Source: Apricaphanius iberus (lineage: Eukaryota > Chordata > Actinopteri > Cyprinodontiformes > Aphaniidae). From it: DNA of 64,000 nt. Numbering within the stretch: position 1 is the first letter of the stretch; every line of letters starts with the position of its first letter. The position numbers and the translations under genes are program-made. The notes under the pieces are model-generated. The model worked only from the letters and a program-made list of their open reading frames with translations, had not been told where the DNA came from and ran no database searches. Location: assembly GCA_028564705.1 (NCBI GenBank), contig JAPXFQ010000183.1:16001-80000 (forward strand), read 5' to 3'. Shown one piece after another: positions 25,648 through 62,062 of the stretch.

Positions 25648-27838
25648 ATGAGCAGCCTGGATGGATACCAGGAACTTTATTCGACTTGCCGTGACAAACC
25701 GGCCGTCACTGGTGATTCATCAGAAGTCCGTGAGCTCGCCAAGCAGCCTCTCCAAGGGCTAAAACTGGCATCACATGCAGTGCTGGACACAGCCCAGCAA
25801 CGAGGCAGGTTGAAGTGCTCCAAATGTGGAGGATCAAGGATGTTCTTCTGCTACACATGCTGCTCATTAGTGGGTGTCAACACACAAGAAATTCCCATAA
25901 TCAAGGTCTGTAAAATCCATTTAGCCCCCCTGGATCACAAATTCCACAGTGGGATTCAGAGATTTTTATGCTAGCTCATGAAATTCTGCACACGGTGGAC
26001 AAACCTTCCTGTTGACGTTAACGCTAGATGTTATTGTGTTGTGCGCAGCTTCCTGTAAAGATCGACATTATCAAGCATCCAAATGAAACGGACGGGAAGA
26101 GCACAGCAGTACACGCCAAGATTCTCGCACCTGACGACGTCACAATGTATACCTACCCCTGCATTCCTGAGTATGAAAAAGATAAGGTTAGATGGGCTTC
26201 AATAAATTGTAAGATGTTCAGAATCATTGTGAGGACGAGTGAACACAGAGAGATTCAGTCCAGTGATTTAGTAGTGGGAAATATAAAAGGTATAAGGTAA
26301 AAATTACACAAAATTAGCCAAAGGTAGAGATTGTGGCCATACGGCATTTATAATTTTGAAGATGTAATCAAGCTGTGCCTACATATGTTGTACCAGGTAT
26401 GCAAGGTAGATAAATACTGATGTTCAGGGTTTGTATTCACACTAGGTATATTTCAAGTTTAAAATTTGTTATTTTACGTTTAACGGATAAGAAACCCGGT
26501 AAACTTTGAAGCATTTTTCATTCAGATATGTGCAGGCTTCCTTTTGCGCAATATTAACTGTATAAATAAGTAATCAGGAAAGCAAGTAATTTTGAACTTT
26601 ATTTTCATAGCATTTAGCTTTTATTTAATTTAACACATCTTCATCTTTATTTTAGTTGTGAGAATTTCTTTATTTAAAAAAAAAATAATTAAATATTTTT
26701 CTAAATGCATTTTGCACAATAAACTTTCTTTCAATGGTATTCTCTAAACGTTTTGGAAGTTGATCTACTACAATGTATCTGGAAAGTGAGAATGCTTATA
26801 ACCAGTCATTTTTACATGTATAAAGAAAAATATATATATATATTGCAATAGATATCTTTACCATACATGCTTTAGATTATAGCGGAATAGATTTGGCCCT
26901 ACTGCCCAGCTCTACACTGATTCCACTCACTTGTTTTCTGTAGTCTTGCATCTAATTCAGAAGAGCTAGCTTTATTGTCTATAGTCAACTTCTAATTGCC
27001 TTTATTCTTGCCTCTCTCTTACTCAGCGGAGTTTTACTCGCTTTTCTAATTTTTCACATTTTCTTGTTTACTGCTCTTGCAGTTCAGCTATGCATAAATC
27101 AGGAAACCCCTTTTTCTGTTGTGTTATGTGAACAATGGGGGTTCATGGTATTCCACTCGCTGTTTCTGCTTTTTTTCCCAGGTGGTGTTGGTGTTTCCAG
27201 GCCCAGGGGCTGTCTCCCTTCGAGACATGATCCAGTGTTTACGTGATGGGAGTAAAAACAGGTCGGACGACCCCTTTGATGAACCTTGCCTAAAGAGGCT
27301 GAAAAGTGAAGTTAAAACTGCCTCACACACTGCCAAGGACACACAGTCGGGGTCCCCAGACGAAGCAAAGAGCTCAGAGTCAAGGTTATATCCTTTACAG
27401 AGGGTAGTCTTCATCGACAGCACATGGAACCAGACCAACAAGATCAGCACAGACGAAAGGCTCCAAGGTAGTTGTCAAATATTGCCATTCTGAAGGTTTG
27501 TTTTTAAAGTACAATGACACCTGGGAATAACCTAGCTTTCTACATTTTAGGTCTAATTCTGCTTTTCCATGATTTCACTCTTATGTTGTGCATTGTGGTT
27601 GTTTCTAGGTTTGCTCAAGGTGGAGCTGAAGACGAGAAAAACGTGTTTCTGGCGAAGCCAGAAAGGCAAACCGGACACATACCTAGCCACTATTGAGGCT
27701 ATTTATTATTTCCTCAAAGACTTCCACCAGCACTACCTAAGTCAAGAGTACAGTGGAGATTATGATAATCTTCTCTTTTTCTACTGCTACCTACATTCAC
27801 TGATCAACAAAGCCAAAACTTCTGCTGGAAAGTGCTGA
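25648..27838 (+). CDS. dtwd1: DTW domain-containing protein 1 (tRNA-uridine aminocarboxypropyltransferase)
   Basis: Transfers the 3-amino-3-carboxypropyl group of S-adenosylmethionine onto uridine in tRNA (acp3U, position 20 in human cells). Coding exons: 25648-25905, 26049-26186, 27182-27467, 27609-27838, all GT-AG and frame-consistent, giving 303 aa against 304 in human. Residues around 56-72 hold a cysteine pair module, [16 protein letters not shown], a probable zinc site. [18 protein letters not shown] and YPCIPEYE follow in exon 2. The signature STW within [11 protein letters not shown], near the end of exon 3, is the DTW motif of the family, and [21 protein letters not shown] follows in exon 4. 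The ATG at 25648 is preceded by AAACC, a good Kozak context, and reproduces the expected length; the open frame extends upstream without another ATG. At least one non-coding exon is expected 5' of 25584. Head-to-tail with fgf7, as in tetrapods. Confidence 0.96.
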
Positions 27839-27988
27839 AGAAAGCAGTGGAAAGTAAATAAGTGTATAAAACTGAGTGGAAGTATAAAGGAAAGTTCAAA
27901 TGAAAGCCTTTCATATATTTGATCTAATTTTAAGTGCTTGAACATTTTATTTAACAAAAGGTTAAGTTCACTTTGCATAAGAATATGC

Positions 27989-27994
27989 AATAAA
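27989..27994 (+). terminator. dtwd1: Polyadenylation signal of dtwd1
   Basis: AATAAA about 150 bases past the dtwd1 stop codon, in an AT-rich 3' UTR; it is the first canonical hexamer after the stop. Confidence 0.6.
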
Positions 27995-27999
27995 ACTGA

Positions 28000-30031
28000 C
28001 TTCGAAATTAAGCATGTTTTTCGAGTACATTTAAGAAGTATAATGGTGATTTAAAAAGCATATAAAGTTGTCAAAAAGTAAAAAACGCTGTTATTAATGA
28101 GAACAGAACTTAGTGACATCTTGTTTTAGTTTACTGCGCCAGGATTTCTGCATCACGCAAAGGTTTGATCACCAAACTCATAATCACTGACTTTGATTTT
28201 ATGCTACTAATAAATGTTTTAAATACATCAGCCACTAAACTTTCATTGGATTTTAGAAGTTTAAGGAGAGTTGGGAAGAAACACATTCAAAACACACATC
28301 AGTAATTGTTTAAATTTAGGAAAATCATCTGTGGGATTCAGGGTATTTGGTCAAAGCGGACGAGAAAATAATTTATCGTTCCATTTACTTTCGTTCAGTT
28401 TTGTTTTTGCCAGGGGACCGAAAGGGCAGAAGATTAGGCTCCCAATAGGGGGCAAGAATAAGGAGGTCAGTCCCTCTATGACCCAGGAACAATATTGAAT
28501 GCCCCATAAAAAGCTGGAGTGTTGCAAGGAGAGGAATTTTCCTCCAGGACCAGTTAACTCAGTGACCTGTTCCACTAAGAATTACAATATTGAAGAAAAT
28601 CTTGCTTTACGTCTTTTTATTTATAATGTCACCTGGATTATCCATTACTGGTTTGATAAGAAGTGACAATTTCAAGCAAATCTTTAAGATGAATTCTCAT
28701 CTAATGCTTTTGGCTATGGTGGATGAGGCATCATTTAGGTCTGTTTCAGGCTAAGCTAATTGACAACATGAACTTAAAACATTTTTCGAGAGGGCGTCTG
28801 GTAGAGAGCCCTGGTTCCAGGTGCAATACCTCAGTAACCTGTCACCTCAGTGAACAAGTTAGGGCTGAAATTGTGCCTGCGGAAATGTGACGTTTGGGCT
28901 CACCAAGTACAGTAGCTCTAAGACCTTGTTCCAGCTTTTTGCTTCTGTCCTGCAGCTACACTTTACAGTAGAGCCGGAAAATGTTACAAAATCCTGTAGT
29001 CAGGATTGTTAAATATCAATATCAGTTATGCGAAATCTTGATCAACTTCAACCCTTTCATTTCTGTTATTACATGACTTACAACTGCGGCTGCACCGATA
29101 CGATTACAATCCGGCTGATTTTATTTTATTTTTTTCTACTCAACACCATTTCACATGAACAAATACCACGTGGCCAAACCTCTGCCGTCCTCCTTTGGAA
29201 GCACATAAAAATGGAAATAAATTACTTCGATAAAGTCGTCTCAGTTTTACTTTTTGGACCAAAATGAAAATATTAAATTAGTAACACCGGTCAATGCGGA
29301 TTTTAATGCTGATAAATTATGATTACAACCTTTTGCAGAAGTGGCCAAATCAATCAGCCAGACATCAAAATAAAACCGCTCGCCCTTCAATGGCTTTGAT
29401 TTGTGATGACTGCCACTGAACAATGAAATACTGAGAATCAGGTTTATCTTTTTATCTACATTAAATACATCAAAACTAGGAACTCCCTCTATGTTTGCCT
29501 TATACATGCATCGGCCGACCGCATGTAAGTTTAAGGTTGTTTCTGAGTTTAATTAGAATCAGAGTCTGTTGTAGTCCTCAGAAAAAATAATTAAATCACT
29601 CAGATATAGTAACAAGAAAATCCTGATTGGTTTGACGCTATCTTTTAGCATCTTTTGTACTAATATCTGTTAGATGAAGTGTGGAAACCTAAACTTCTGG
29701 TTCTGCCTCACTGCTGGCAATTATACTATTATTTCAGTTGTTTTTCTGCTCCATTAAAGTAATAACATTTTAGAATGGCCCAGCCTGTCACAATTTGAAT
29801 CTGTGGAGGGAAGGAAAGATTTGGGTGATGATTTAATACATAAAAAAGATTAGTAATAAAATTAATCTGTATTTAGTTTGTATCTTCAAAGTGAATTGAT
29901 GTGTGGTTAAAAATTATGGAACTTACCAAACAAATTATTGATATAATCACATTTTGTTCTAATCGAAATAAATTTTGCAGATAGTTTACCTTGCACTTCA
30001 AAGAAAAACATCTTATAAGATATTTGAATAT
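28000..30031. other. Intergenic DNA between the convergent dtwd1 and nnt
   Basis: No coding exon recognised. It holds one copy of a dispersed repeat (28335-28450) and otherwise anonymous AT-rich sequence. Confidence 0.45.
28335..28450. repeat. Dispersed repeat, copy B
   Basis: Second copy of the sequence at 22880-22990 ('gagaaaataat', 'cgttccatttacttt', 'gccaggggacc', 'gggcagaagattagg'), in the same orientation. No terminal structure was found. Confidence 0.45.
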
Positions 30032-30037
30032 TTTATT
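30032..30037 (-). terminator. nnt: Candidate polyadenylation signal of nnt
   Basis: TTTATT on the plus strand reads AATAAA on the minus strand, about 270 bases beyond the nnt stop codon. Other AT-rich sites nearby could also serve. Confidence 0.4.
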
Positions 30038-30304
30038 TACAATTTAGATTACATTTGTCCATGAGTTATGCATTTCCCTTTGAAACAAACCTGAGAACTT
30101 TAGCCACCTAGACATCGCTTGTTGCCGTTCGTACTCATGGGATTGCGTGATTTTAAATCTAACCTTGAAATGGCAATGAAAATGTATTATGCTTCATTGT
30201 CTGAAGATCAAATAAATCTCCCAAAATGCCCAGATCTTTAAATCATTTGAGACAGAATAGCTTAGTGAATTTTAATTTTGTCCAGAAGGAAAAATCTGTT
30301 GTCA

Positions 30305-49822
<19,518 letters not shown>

Positions 49823-50110
49823 GGCTCCGAGACTCCCTCAAACACAAACAAGCAGATAGATATATTGGGTTAAGACTGCTTCCTCATCTGCTGTCAGATA
49901 CCACAGGACATTTTGATTCTCTCCAGAAGGTCCGGATTACCCCAGTCACCCTCTTAGGCTGTCCGTGCTGCAAGGCCTACAGATAGCAGAGTGACATTTC
50001 AGCTCTGCAGGACACAACACATACTTTCTCTCTCTTGCTCCCTCTCTCACAAGGCCGAGGGTTGATTACATATTACGTTCCAGTTCGCGAGATCTGGAAA
50101 TGTGACGACA
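49823..50110 (-). promoter_or_regulatory. nnt: Candidate nnt promoter and 5' leader
   Basis: Immediately upstream of the nnt initiator on the minus strand. It contains TTCGCGAGA at 50084-50092, a near match to the TCTCGCGAGA element found in many housekeeping vertebrate promoters. Transcription start not visible; assignment is inferred from position. Confidence 0.3.
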
Positions 50111-50482
50111 CAGAGACGTAAGAGCTCAATGGGGTTATAGAGACCTTCATCAAAAACGCACAACTCCGTTTACGATTTAAACTGAGAAAGCTATATTGGT
50201 TGTTTAAAAAGAAACTTGCAATTCAACGGGGCAATGTAACAAGTTATTCAACTTGTTCTGAAAAAAAAAACTTTTTCATAGAGTCAAAGTTTTCACTTTT
50301 CAGACAGTGAAATAAATAATCAGATAGTTTCTGAAAATTGGACATGGAATGGTGGACTACTATTTGTAGGTTTGCCTCCCAGATCCCTATTAAGAACTGG
50401 TAAATGGGTGTAGTGTCCCTCAACTCTTGGAAGACCTATAATCGCCCCTGACGACCTTCTATCCATATCATTACTGTTCTTT

Positions 50483-50486
<4 letters not shown>

Positions 50487-50531
<45 letters not shown>
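50487..50531. repeat. (AT)n microsatellite
   Basis: About 22 AT units in the spacer upstream of nnt. Confidence 0.92.
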
Positions 50532-50532
<1 letters not shown>

Positions 50533-51117
50533 CAAGGCACAACACAAACACCCATGTAATTTATAAACTCCTTGTTTGAGCTAGTTACAAATTAAAAGCT
50601 GCATTAAGGAGTAATAAATCCTAAAAAGACATCTCTAAATAACACTACAGTTCATTGATATTACTGATAAACATGAACCATGTACAATACCTCTCAGTTT
50701 TATATTTGATTATGAAATCATCTTCAAATTTTCAAAGTTTAACACAAAATAAGGACTTAACATGTTGGTTTGGATATTTAGATTTTAAATATTTTTTTCT
50801 GTCCACTAGGTGGCATCAGAGTACAAGAGAAAAAAAATAATCATACAATGTGTTGGACCACTGTGACCTTTCTGTTTCACATTGAAATAGTTTAAATAAA
50901 GTTTAAATTGTTTAAATAAAGTTATGCATATTTACTTACTGACCACTAATTTAATGTTGGGGTGTTAAAAGTTATGTACAAAAGATCCAATACATTATAT
51001 TATATTCATGTTTTATATTCGTTTTTTTCTAATTATTTTGTAAATATGGAACAGCTGTAATGGCACTGGTCTTTTGTTTTGTTTATTAATAAACAAAACA
51101 AAAACCAAACCTTAAAT

Positions 51118-51265
51118 TAGAATCAGAATTAGAATCAGAAAGGTTTTATTGCCAAATATGTGAACAGATTCACAAACAAATTGTGAAATGGTTATGGTAC
51201 TTAGTGCAAACATGAAATAAGACAAACTCCTCTAAACGTCCAATAGATAAAAATAAAATGGGACA
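51118..51265 (-). mobile_element. 3' tail of the GATTCT-type LINE, second copy
   Basis: 'gaatcagaattagaatcagaaaggttttattgcc' followed by 'gtgaacagattcacaaac' matches the LINE tail at 31650-31730, same orientation. Severely 5'-truncated. Confidence 0.65.
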
Positions 51266-51789
51266 TACAAATCGATATGATCAGTGCAAAGTCAGACATA
51301 TGCAGAAAACAATACAGGGGATTGAAAAAGCGCATGTTTAGCTCCTATCTTAAGAGAGTTATATACAATTATTATAAATGTGAGCATAAAAAACATTGGC
51401 AACTGAATGAAATTGACTGTTATCAAACGTTCGTGTTCTGCATCAAAACTTTAGGTTCTGTGTTCCACCCATTAGTAAACTACATAGCCTACAGTGGGCC
51501 TAAAGCAGATTTGCTTGTGTGGCTTCCATAGACTGTATATAATATGGAGTCGTGAGGGATCTTTAAGCGGAAAGTTCCACAATGTATACATTTAGCTTTT
51601 ATTAAACTTTTTTTTCACTATCAATATTTGTCAAACTTTCAATCCAACATTTTCAGTGAGCCTACATTCATTTCAGAGTCAATGTTAATATTTTCAGATA
51701 CCTTTCTATTTTTCAATGCCAATTAAATTTTATATTTAGTTCCATTTTAACCTTTTATTAACCCTGATAAGAATTTCGCTAAAGGCTGT

Positions 51790-52330
51790 TTGACCTTTTT
51801 GCACCTTCACGTTCTGCTGAGGCGCTATGAGCACGCGCGGTTTTTTTTTGCCTCGTGGGCGGCGCCGAGCTGTTGTTACTGGTTACTGGTACATACCACC
51901 AGAGCCGGTCTACAGAGAGCCACGCCACTCTCTATTAAGTCCCATTGTAACGAAATGTGGTTGCAGTTCCTCCAAAGTTCCACTGGGGGCGATCACCATG
52001 AGTGCAAGATGAATGGGAGTCTATGGAGCTAGACTGCTACATTTGTCTCTTTCACCTGATTGCCGTTGAGAATTCTCATATTTGATTGTAGGTTTTGCAA
52101 GTTCAACATGAGTTGTACGAGGAAAGTTGACTGAACAAGTATTTATGTCCTTTCGTTTTCTTACAGGTTGAGTTGTTGTTGCCTATAACTCACTAGCATT
52201 TTGGCAATGACCGCTGATTGGTAGGTGAAGGACTGATTACAACCAGATGTACCGCTTGACGGCATTGTAGCATCCGAAGCGGCACCGGAATGTTAAGGTG
52301 GACTTTTTTGCAAAAGTTTTTTTTTTTTCA
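51790..52330. repeat. Probable dispersed repeat
   Basis: Includes 'gggagtctatggagctagactgc', 'cctgattgccgttgagaattc' and 'gcaatgaccgctgattggtagg', wording typical of a dispersed fish repeat. Ends not defined. Confidence 0.35.
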
Positions 52331-52439
52331 ATCCAACAACTTTTTTGGGTTGCTAGCATTGTTATCTGCCTACGATTATGTATGATATTTAAACGCAAAA
52401 AATGATTGCCGTAAAGTGGTATCTCTGGTCGTACAATGT

Positions 52440-53215
52440 GTTTGACGTCACTGAGAGTGAGGAGTTGTCGTCATGGTACAGAGCCCCTCCCCTCGATCCT
52501 CGGTCTCCGCCATCTTGGTTTCCTTCCAGCGGCAAACTGTGTGTTTTTTAACTTGGTAGTAGAGGAGGTTCTCGCAATACTGCACTGCGGTCGCAGTAAA
52601 TTACTTTGTCACTTTGGTCGAGAAGTGTCTGCTAAATGCAATGTAAGTACGACACACTGAAACGCATGTTAAATAAAAATTACTTTTGCCAGTACCACGC
52701 TGTTTTCGCCACCTGGAGGCTTGTAGATTGCCAAGTCCTGCACCCAGCCACAGCAGAAAGCCTCGTAGCTTTCCAAAGATTTGTGGCTTTTAAACTCCTG
52801 CAACGTGTAGTAACTCACACCAAAAACAAGATAATTTACTATATCTATATACGTGCACGGACGCAAATGGTTCAGGTCTCTGTGCCATTCTGCTGCAGGG
52901 GAGCTCGTATGGGTCTGTATGTTTAATGTCTGAAAGCTTCTCCAAATACCGCGGTTTTACCGTAGGTATAAGCTTGTCCATGTAAGGTCAATTTTCTTTT
53001 GCCTTGACTCTCTCCATTGCTCTACTTTCTTCCTTTTCGTGTATTTGCAGATCTGTCCCGCAAAAATTAAAGAGCTCCGGAATGTTAGTCGCGTAAATAC
53101 TGTTAAATTCTGAAGGCGTTGCCCTGGCAACCGATAGCGTTTCCTTACATTATGGCCGACCAATTCAGACCCCGCCCAAATAGGCATGTGACTCCTCACT
53201 CTCAATTGACAGTTT
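52440..53215 (-). mobile_element. DNA transposon relic with inverted ends and an N-terminal ORF fragment
   Basis: The inner ends GAGAGTGAGGAGTT (52449-52462) and, reverse-complemented from about 53193-53206, GAGAGTGAGGAGTC form inverted repeats. On the minus strand two overlapping frames, 52981-52790 (KLIPTVKPRYLEKLSDIK, DPYELPC) and 52866-52669 (DIVNYLVFGVSYYTLQEF, KSLESYEAFCCGWVQDL), read as one N-terminus broken by a frameshift. This motif series recurs in multicopy, transposon-borne ORFs of fish genomes, some of which continue into SWIM or YqaJ-type domains; those are absent here. Family recognition is from memory. Confidence 0.5.
53118..53131. promoter_or_regulatory. Perfect RFX X-box motif
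   Basis: GTTGCCCTGGCAAC, a perfect inverted repeat GTTGCC-N2-GGCAAC, matching the RFX-factor X-box consensus. It lies inside the transposon relic, about 1.5 kb upstream of the afg2b start. Function unknown. Confidence 0.5.
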
Positions 53216-53229
53216 AAAGTACTTTTTAA

Positions 53230-53720
53230 AGCTCACCTCACAGCTAGAAGGTCCTGAGTTCGATTCGTGCCAGGGACGCTGTGGGTGCTGAGGGTGTGTT
53301 TGTTCCTCCATATCATCAGCACCCACACCCTGGGTGGGGTTGGCAAAAGGGCCTTTCTGTGTGGAGTTTGCATGTTCTCCCCGTGTTCCCTTGAGTAGTT
53401 AATGTGAGCTACTCCCACAAAAACATGCATCAGTTCTGGGCTATATACTGCCTCCTCCTGGCTGACCGAGGCGCCTGAGGGGTTGGAGAGGATCTGGCTG
53501 GAATAGTGTGATCCTTCCACACGCTATGTCCAGCTGGGGGAACCCCACCCCCTCAGATGACAAAATGGGCCTGCTCACTCCTCAAGCAGGAAGGAGGCTT
53601 GAGCTTCAGTGCAGGGCCCTCCTGCAGTCAGCAGAGGAGAGAAGGCAATGCCCAGGACTGTACTTAGGTAGGAACACTGGGGTGATTATAATGGGGAAAA
53701 AAACGTGGGATTAAAAAAAA
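53230..53720 (+). mobile_element. Degenerate tRNA-headed retroelement
   Basis: 'cacctcacagctagaaggtcc' followed by a B-box-like GAGTTCGATTC (53256-53266) suggests a tRNA-derived head on the plus strand, followed by 'gcctttctgtgtggagtttgcatgttctccccgtg', the conserved SINE body. From about 53480 the sequence changes to another repeat type ('gtcagcagaggagagaaggcaa'), so more than one insertion is likely. Confidence 0.6.
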
Positions 53721-53889
53721 CAAAAACAATAAATACTTTTTTAAAAAATAACAAAATTATATCCAAAGAAAAGTGGATTTTGAGGGGCGTTGCCCCATAG
53801 ACTTCCATTCATTCTGCACTCGACACGAGAGCGCCCTCATATGTAACCAGAGTGAAACTGCAAGTGATTTATGCTGTGTTCCAATTTTA

Positions 53890-53960
53890 ATCATGTAAAG
53901 CACCTTGAATTTCCTTGTGTTGAAAGTGTGCTATACAAATAAAATTGTCTTGCCTTGCAA
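53890..53960 (+). mobile_element. LINE-type 3' end fragment
   Basis: 'aaagcaccttgaatttccttgtg...gtgctatacaaataaaattg' is the familiar 3' end of a fish non-LTR element family. Fragment only. Confidence 0.5.
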
Positions 53961-54043
53961 CCAGTTCAGAAGCCGGAAGTCAGATTAGAGTGGCAGACCT
54001 CTGTTCTAAGCATATGGTTCTATCAAAACAGCATACCCATTAG

Positions 54044-54099
54044 AATGACATACTTTCGGTTAATGCGCCTGCGCAATGACATACTTTCGTTTAATGCGC
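54044..54099. repeat. Two-copy 25-base tandem repeat, 31-base period
   Basis: Copy 1 (54044-54068) and copy 2 (54075-54099) differ by one base (G to T) across 25 bases; they read AATGACATACTTTCG followed by G/T TTAATGCGC. They lie about 550 bases upstream of the afg2b start codon. Confidence 0.8.
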
Positions 54100-54539
54100 A
54101 GCAGTAAAGAAACGTACTTTTCCCTTTGGTGTTTCAAATCTGTTCAAATCATCTTAAACTATGTATATTTTAGGTTTAGTTTAGGCATTTAAAAGAAAGT
54201 ATATTTGTCCTTCTGTGACCTTAAGGTCAGGACAAAACTTGTGGGTTGGTTAAAATTGGTTAAATAACTCCAGTGTTCGACGGAACAACGGTATGCTATG
54301 TTGACAAAGTAGGCTGTCTTGTCAGAACACCCTCTTTATATTAGACATTCTCTGGCCCGACGTAACACATGAAAAGGTTTTTGTTGGCCATCTTCTTTTA
54401 ACGGGAGCCACGCTGATTTTGTAAACACTTCTTGTTTAATGTACTAACCCTTTTTAAGCAGATAGATTATAGTTACCACTAGCCTATTTACAGCTGCTTG
54501 CTGTAACTTGAACTTAAGCTTCTATTTAACAGTAATGGA

Positions 54540-54646
54540 TGCTGTTAAGTGAAGTTTCCGTAGTATGTATAAGATCGCGCTGTATTTGCGGCTCGCCTGT
54601 TTAAATCTCACTCAGTGAGTCACCTTTTTTGTTATGACATTGGATA
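54540..54646 (+). promoter_or_regulatory. afg2b: Inferred 5' leader or proximal promoter of afg2b
   Basis: Short CpG-containing segment ('gatcgcgctgtatttgcggctcgcc') just before the initiator. No TATA box is evident; transcription start not visible. Confidence 0.25.
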
Positions 54647-60709
<6,063 letters not shown>

Positions 60710-60758
60710 TGATTTTATCCTCTTGAGTGATGCATTTTTATACAAATATCAGTTTTAA

Positions 60759-60764
60759 AATAAA
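60759..60764 (+). terminator. spata5l1: Polyadenylation signal of afg2b
   Basis: AATAAA 50 bases after the stop codon, giving a very short 3' UTR before the next gene. Confidence 0.75.
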
Positions 60765-61019
60765 ATTTCTAACCTTGAACTTTTATTGTCTGTTTTTGTT
60801 TTTCATCACACAAGCTTTGCATGACGTTTAGGCAGTTTTTATTCAACCGTCATTAACCTTCAGTTTTCAAGCCTGACCACTAGAGGGCCCCCCACACACT
60901 GAAATATTGTGTTTCAATCACCAAATGGATGCCTTTCCCTTCAGTTGAACATTACAATACAGGAAGCATTGTGTGTCTACGTGCCTTCTACCTCGTAAAC
61001 CCTCCCGCCCAGCCTTACA

Positions 61020-61076
61020 TCTATTTGTCTGCTGCTGCGCTGGACTCAGAGACTTCACGGACTTCAGAGCCAGCAG
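61020..61076 (+). other. Inferred 5' UTR exon of the C15orf48 homologue
   Basis: A donor CAGCAG|GTAAGA at 61076/61077 pairs with an acceptor CTCTGCAG at 61173-61180; the next exon (61181-61243) holds the start codon at 61205. The upstream edge is approximate. Confidence 0.5.
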
Positions 61077-61204
61077 GTAAGACGTGATGCACCTTGCCTT
61101 AGGGATGTTGCTTCTTTTAGAGAGGCAGGAACGCTGAGGATGTAAACCAACAGGTTAAAACCAAACTATTTTCTCTGCAGGTGTTTTTGAGTATTTTTGA
61201 AAAC

Positions 61205-61917
61205 ATGTCCGGATTCTTCCAGATGTTGAGGAAGAGGAAGGAGGTAAGATGTTTTTGTTTTTTTTTCCATAAAAACACAGGAGACTGGGTCTGCGTCCAG
61301 TGGAGACTGTCTGGTTATTATTGTGTTGTTATTTTGTTCTTTCTGTGTTACAGTTGATCCCTCTGGTGGGATTCATGGCTTTTGCTGCAACAGGAGCCAC
61401 GACTGCTTCCCTCTACTTTCTGTTCACCAAGTCTGATGTGATGTGAGTTTGTTTTTGTTTTTTTTTTACACATTTTAAAGGAATTTTATCAGTTCAGGTC
61501 GATTCAATTAAAAGCCTTTGTTTTAATTTGCTGTACAGCTTGAACAGGAGTACAAACCCAGAACCATGGGAAAGACTGGACCCATCACAACCCCAGAAGG
61601 TGCGTTTTAACCCTAAAAAGGCCTTAAAAATGCATTTAACTTGTTGTATTAATTTTCCTGAGTGGTTCATTTCATTGCGTCATGTAAACAAGCACTGCCT
61701 TCTACCCTGCCGCTGATATGTGCTGAGTCATTATCACTTTTACCAACCATCTTCTGTGACATCAGAGCCTATCCTGCAAATATTCACGGTAAGAGTCGGA
61801 AATACCTTAAACAAAGTCCCTTTTTTTGTCTCTGACATTTTGCTGCAGCTCATCACCATCAATCAACAGTGGAAACCAGTGGAGGCGCTGGAAATGGTGA
61901 AGTCTATGACCAAATAA
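61205..61917 (+). CDS. c15orf48: C15orf48 / NMES1 homologue, small complex IV-associated protein
   Basis: Small single-pass inner-membrane mitochondrial protein, a paralogue of NDUFA4; in mammals (also called MOCCI or COXFA4L3) it is induced in inflammation and replaces NDUFA4 in cytochrome c oxidase. Coding exons 61205-61243, 61354-61442, 61539-61599, 61849-61917; phases 0, 2, 0; all GT-AG; 85 aa against 83 in human. It opens MSGFFQMLRKRKE, followed by a transmembrane helix at about 14-38 (LIPLVGFMAFAATGATTASL). NPEPWERLDPSQPQK and LITINQQWKPVEALE are the family's most conserved stretches. The last exon continues into a 3' UTR that holds the miR-147 hairpin, the same host relationship as human MIR147B. 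It follows afg2b as in human 15q21. Confidence 0.95.
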
Positions 61918-61982
61918 AGAAAGCAGAGAAAGCATCATTTCTGCAGACGGAGAGGCTTTACCAGTCGCCAGTCTCCCCCCTA

Positions 61983-62062
61983 TCAGTCTAACAGAATCCT
62001 TTCTGCACAAACTAGGACACTTTGACACTCAGTGTGCGGAAATGCTTCTGCTCAACTGGTGG
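61983..62062 (+). ncRNA. mir147: mir-147 precursor hairpin in the C15orf48 3' UTR
   Basis: The 3p arm at 62032-62052 reads GTGTGCGGAAATGCTTCTGC followed by T, the miR-147(b) sequence through its seed and body. The 5p arm at about 61991-62012 reads ACAGAATCCTTTCTGCACAA and pairs with it, leaving an apical loop of about 19 bases. The host position, in the terminal exon of the C15orf48 homologue 115 bases past the stop, is the same as in human MIR147B. In mammals miR-147b acts with the host protein to lower NDUFA4. Precise Drosha/Dicer ends are not visible. Confidence 0.92.
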
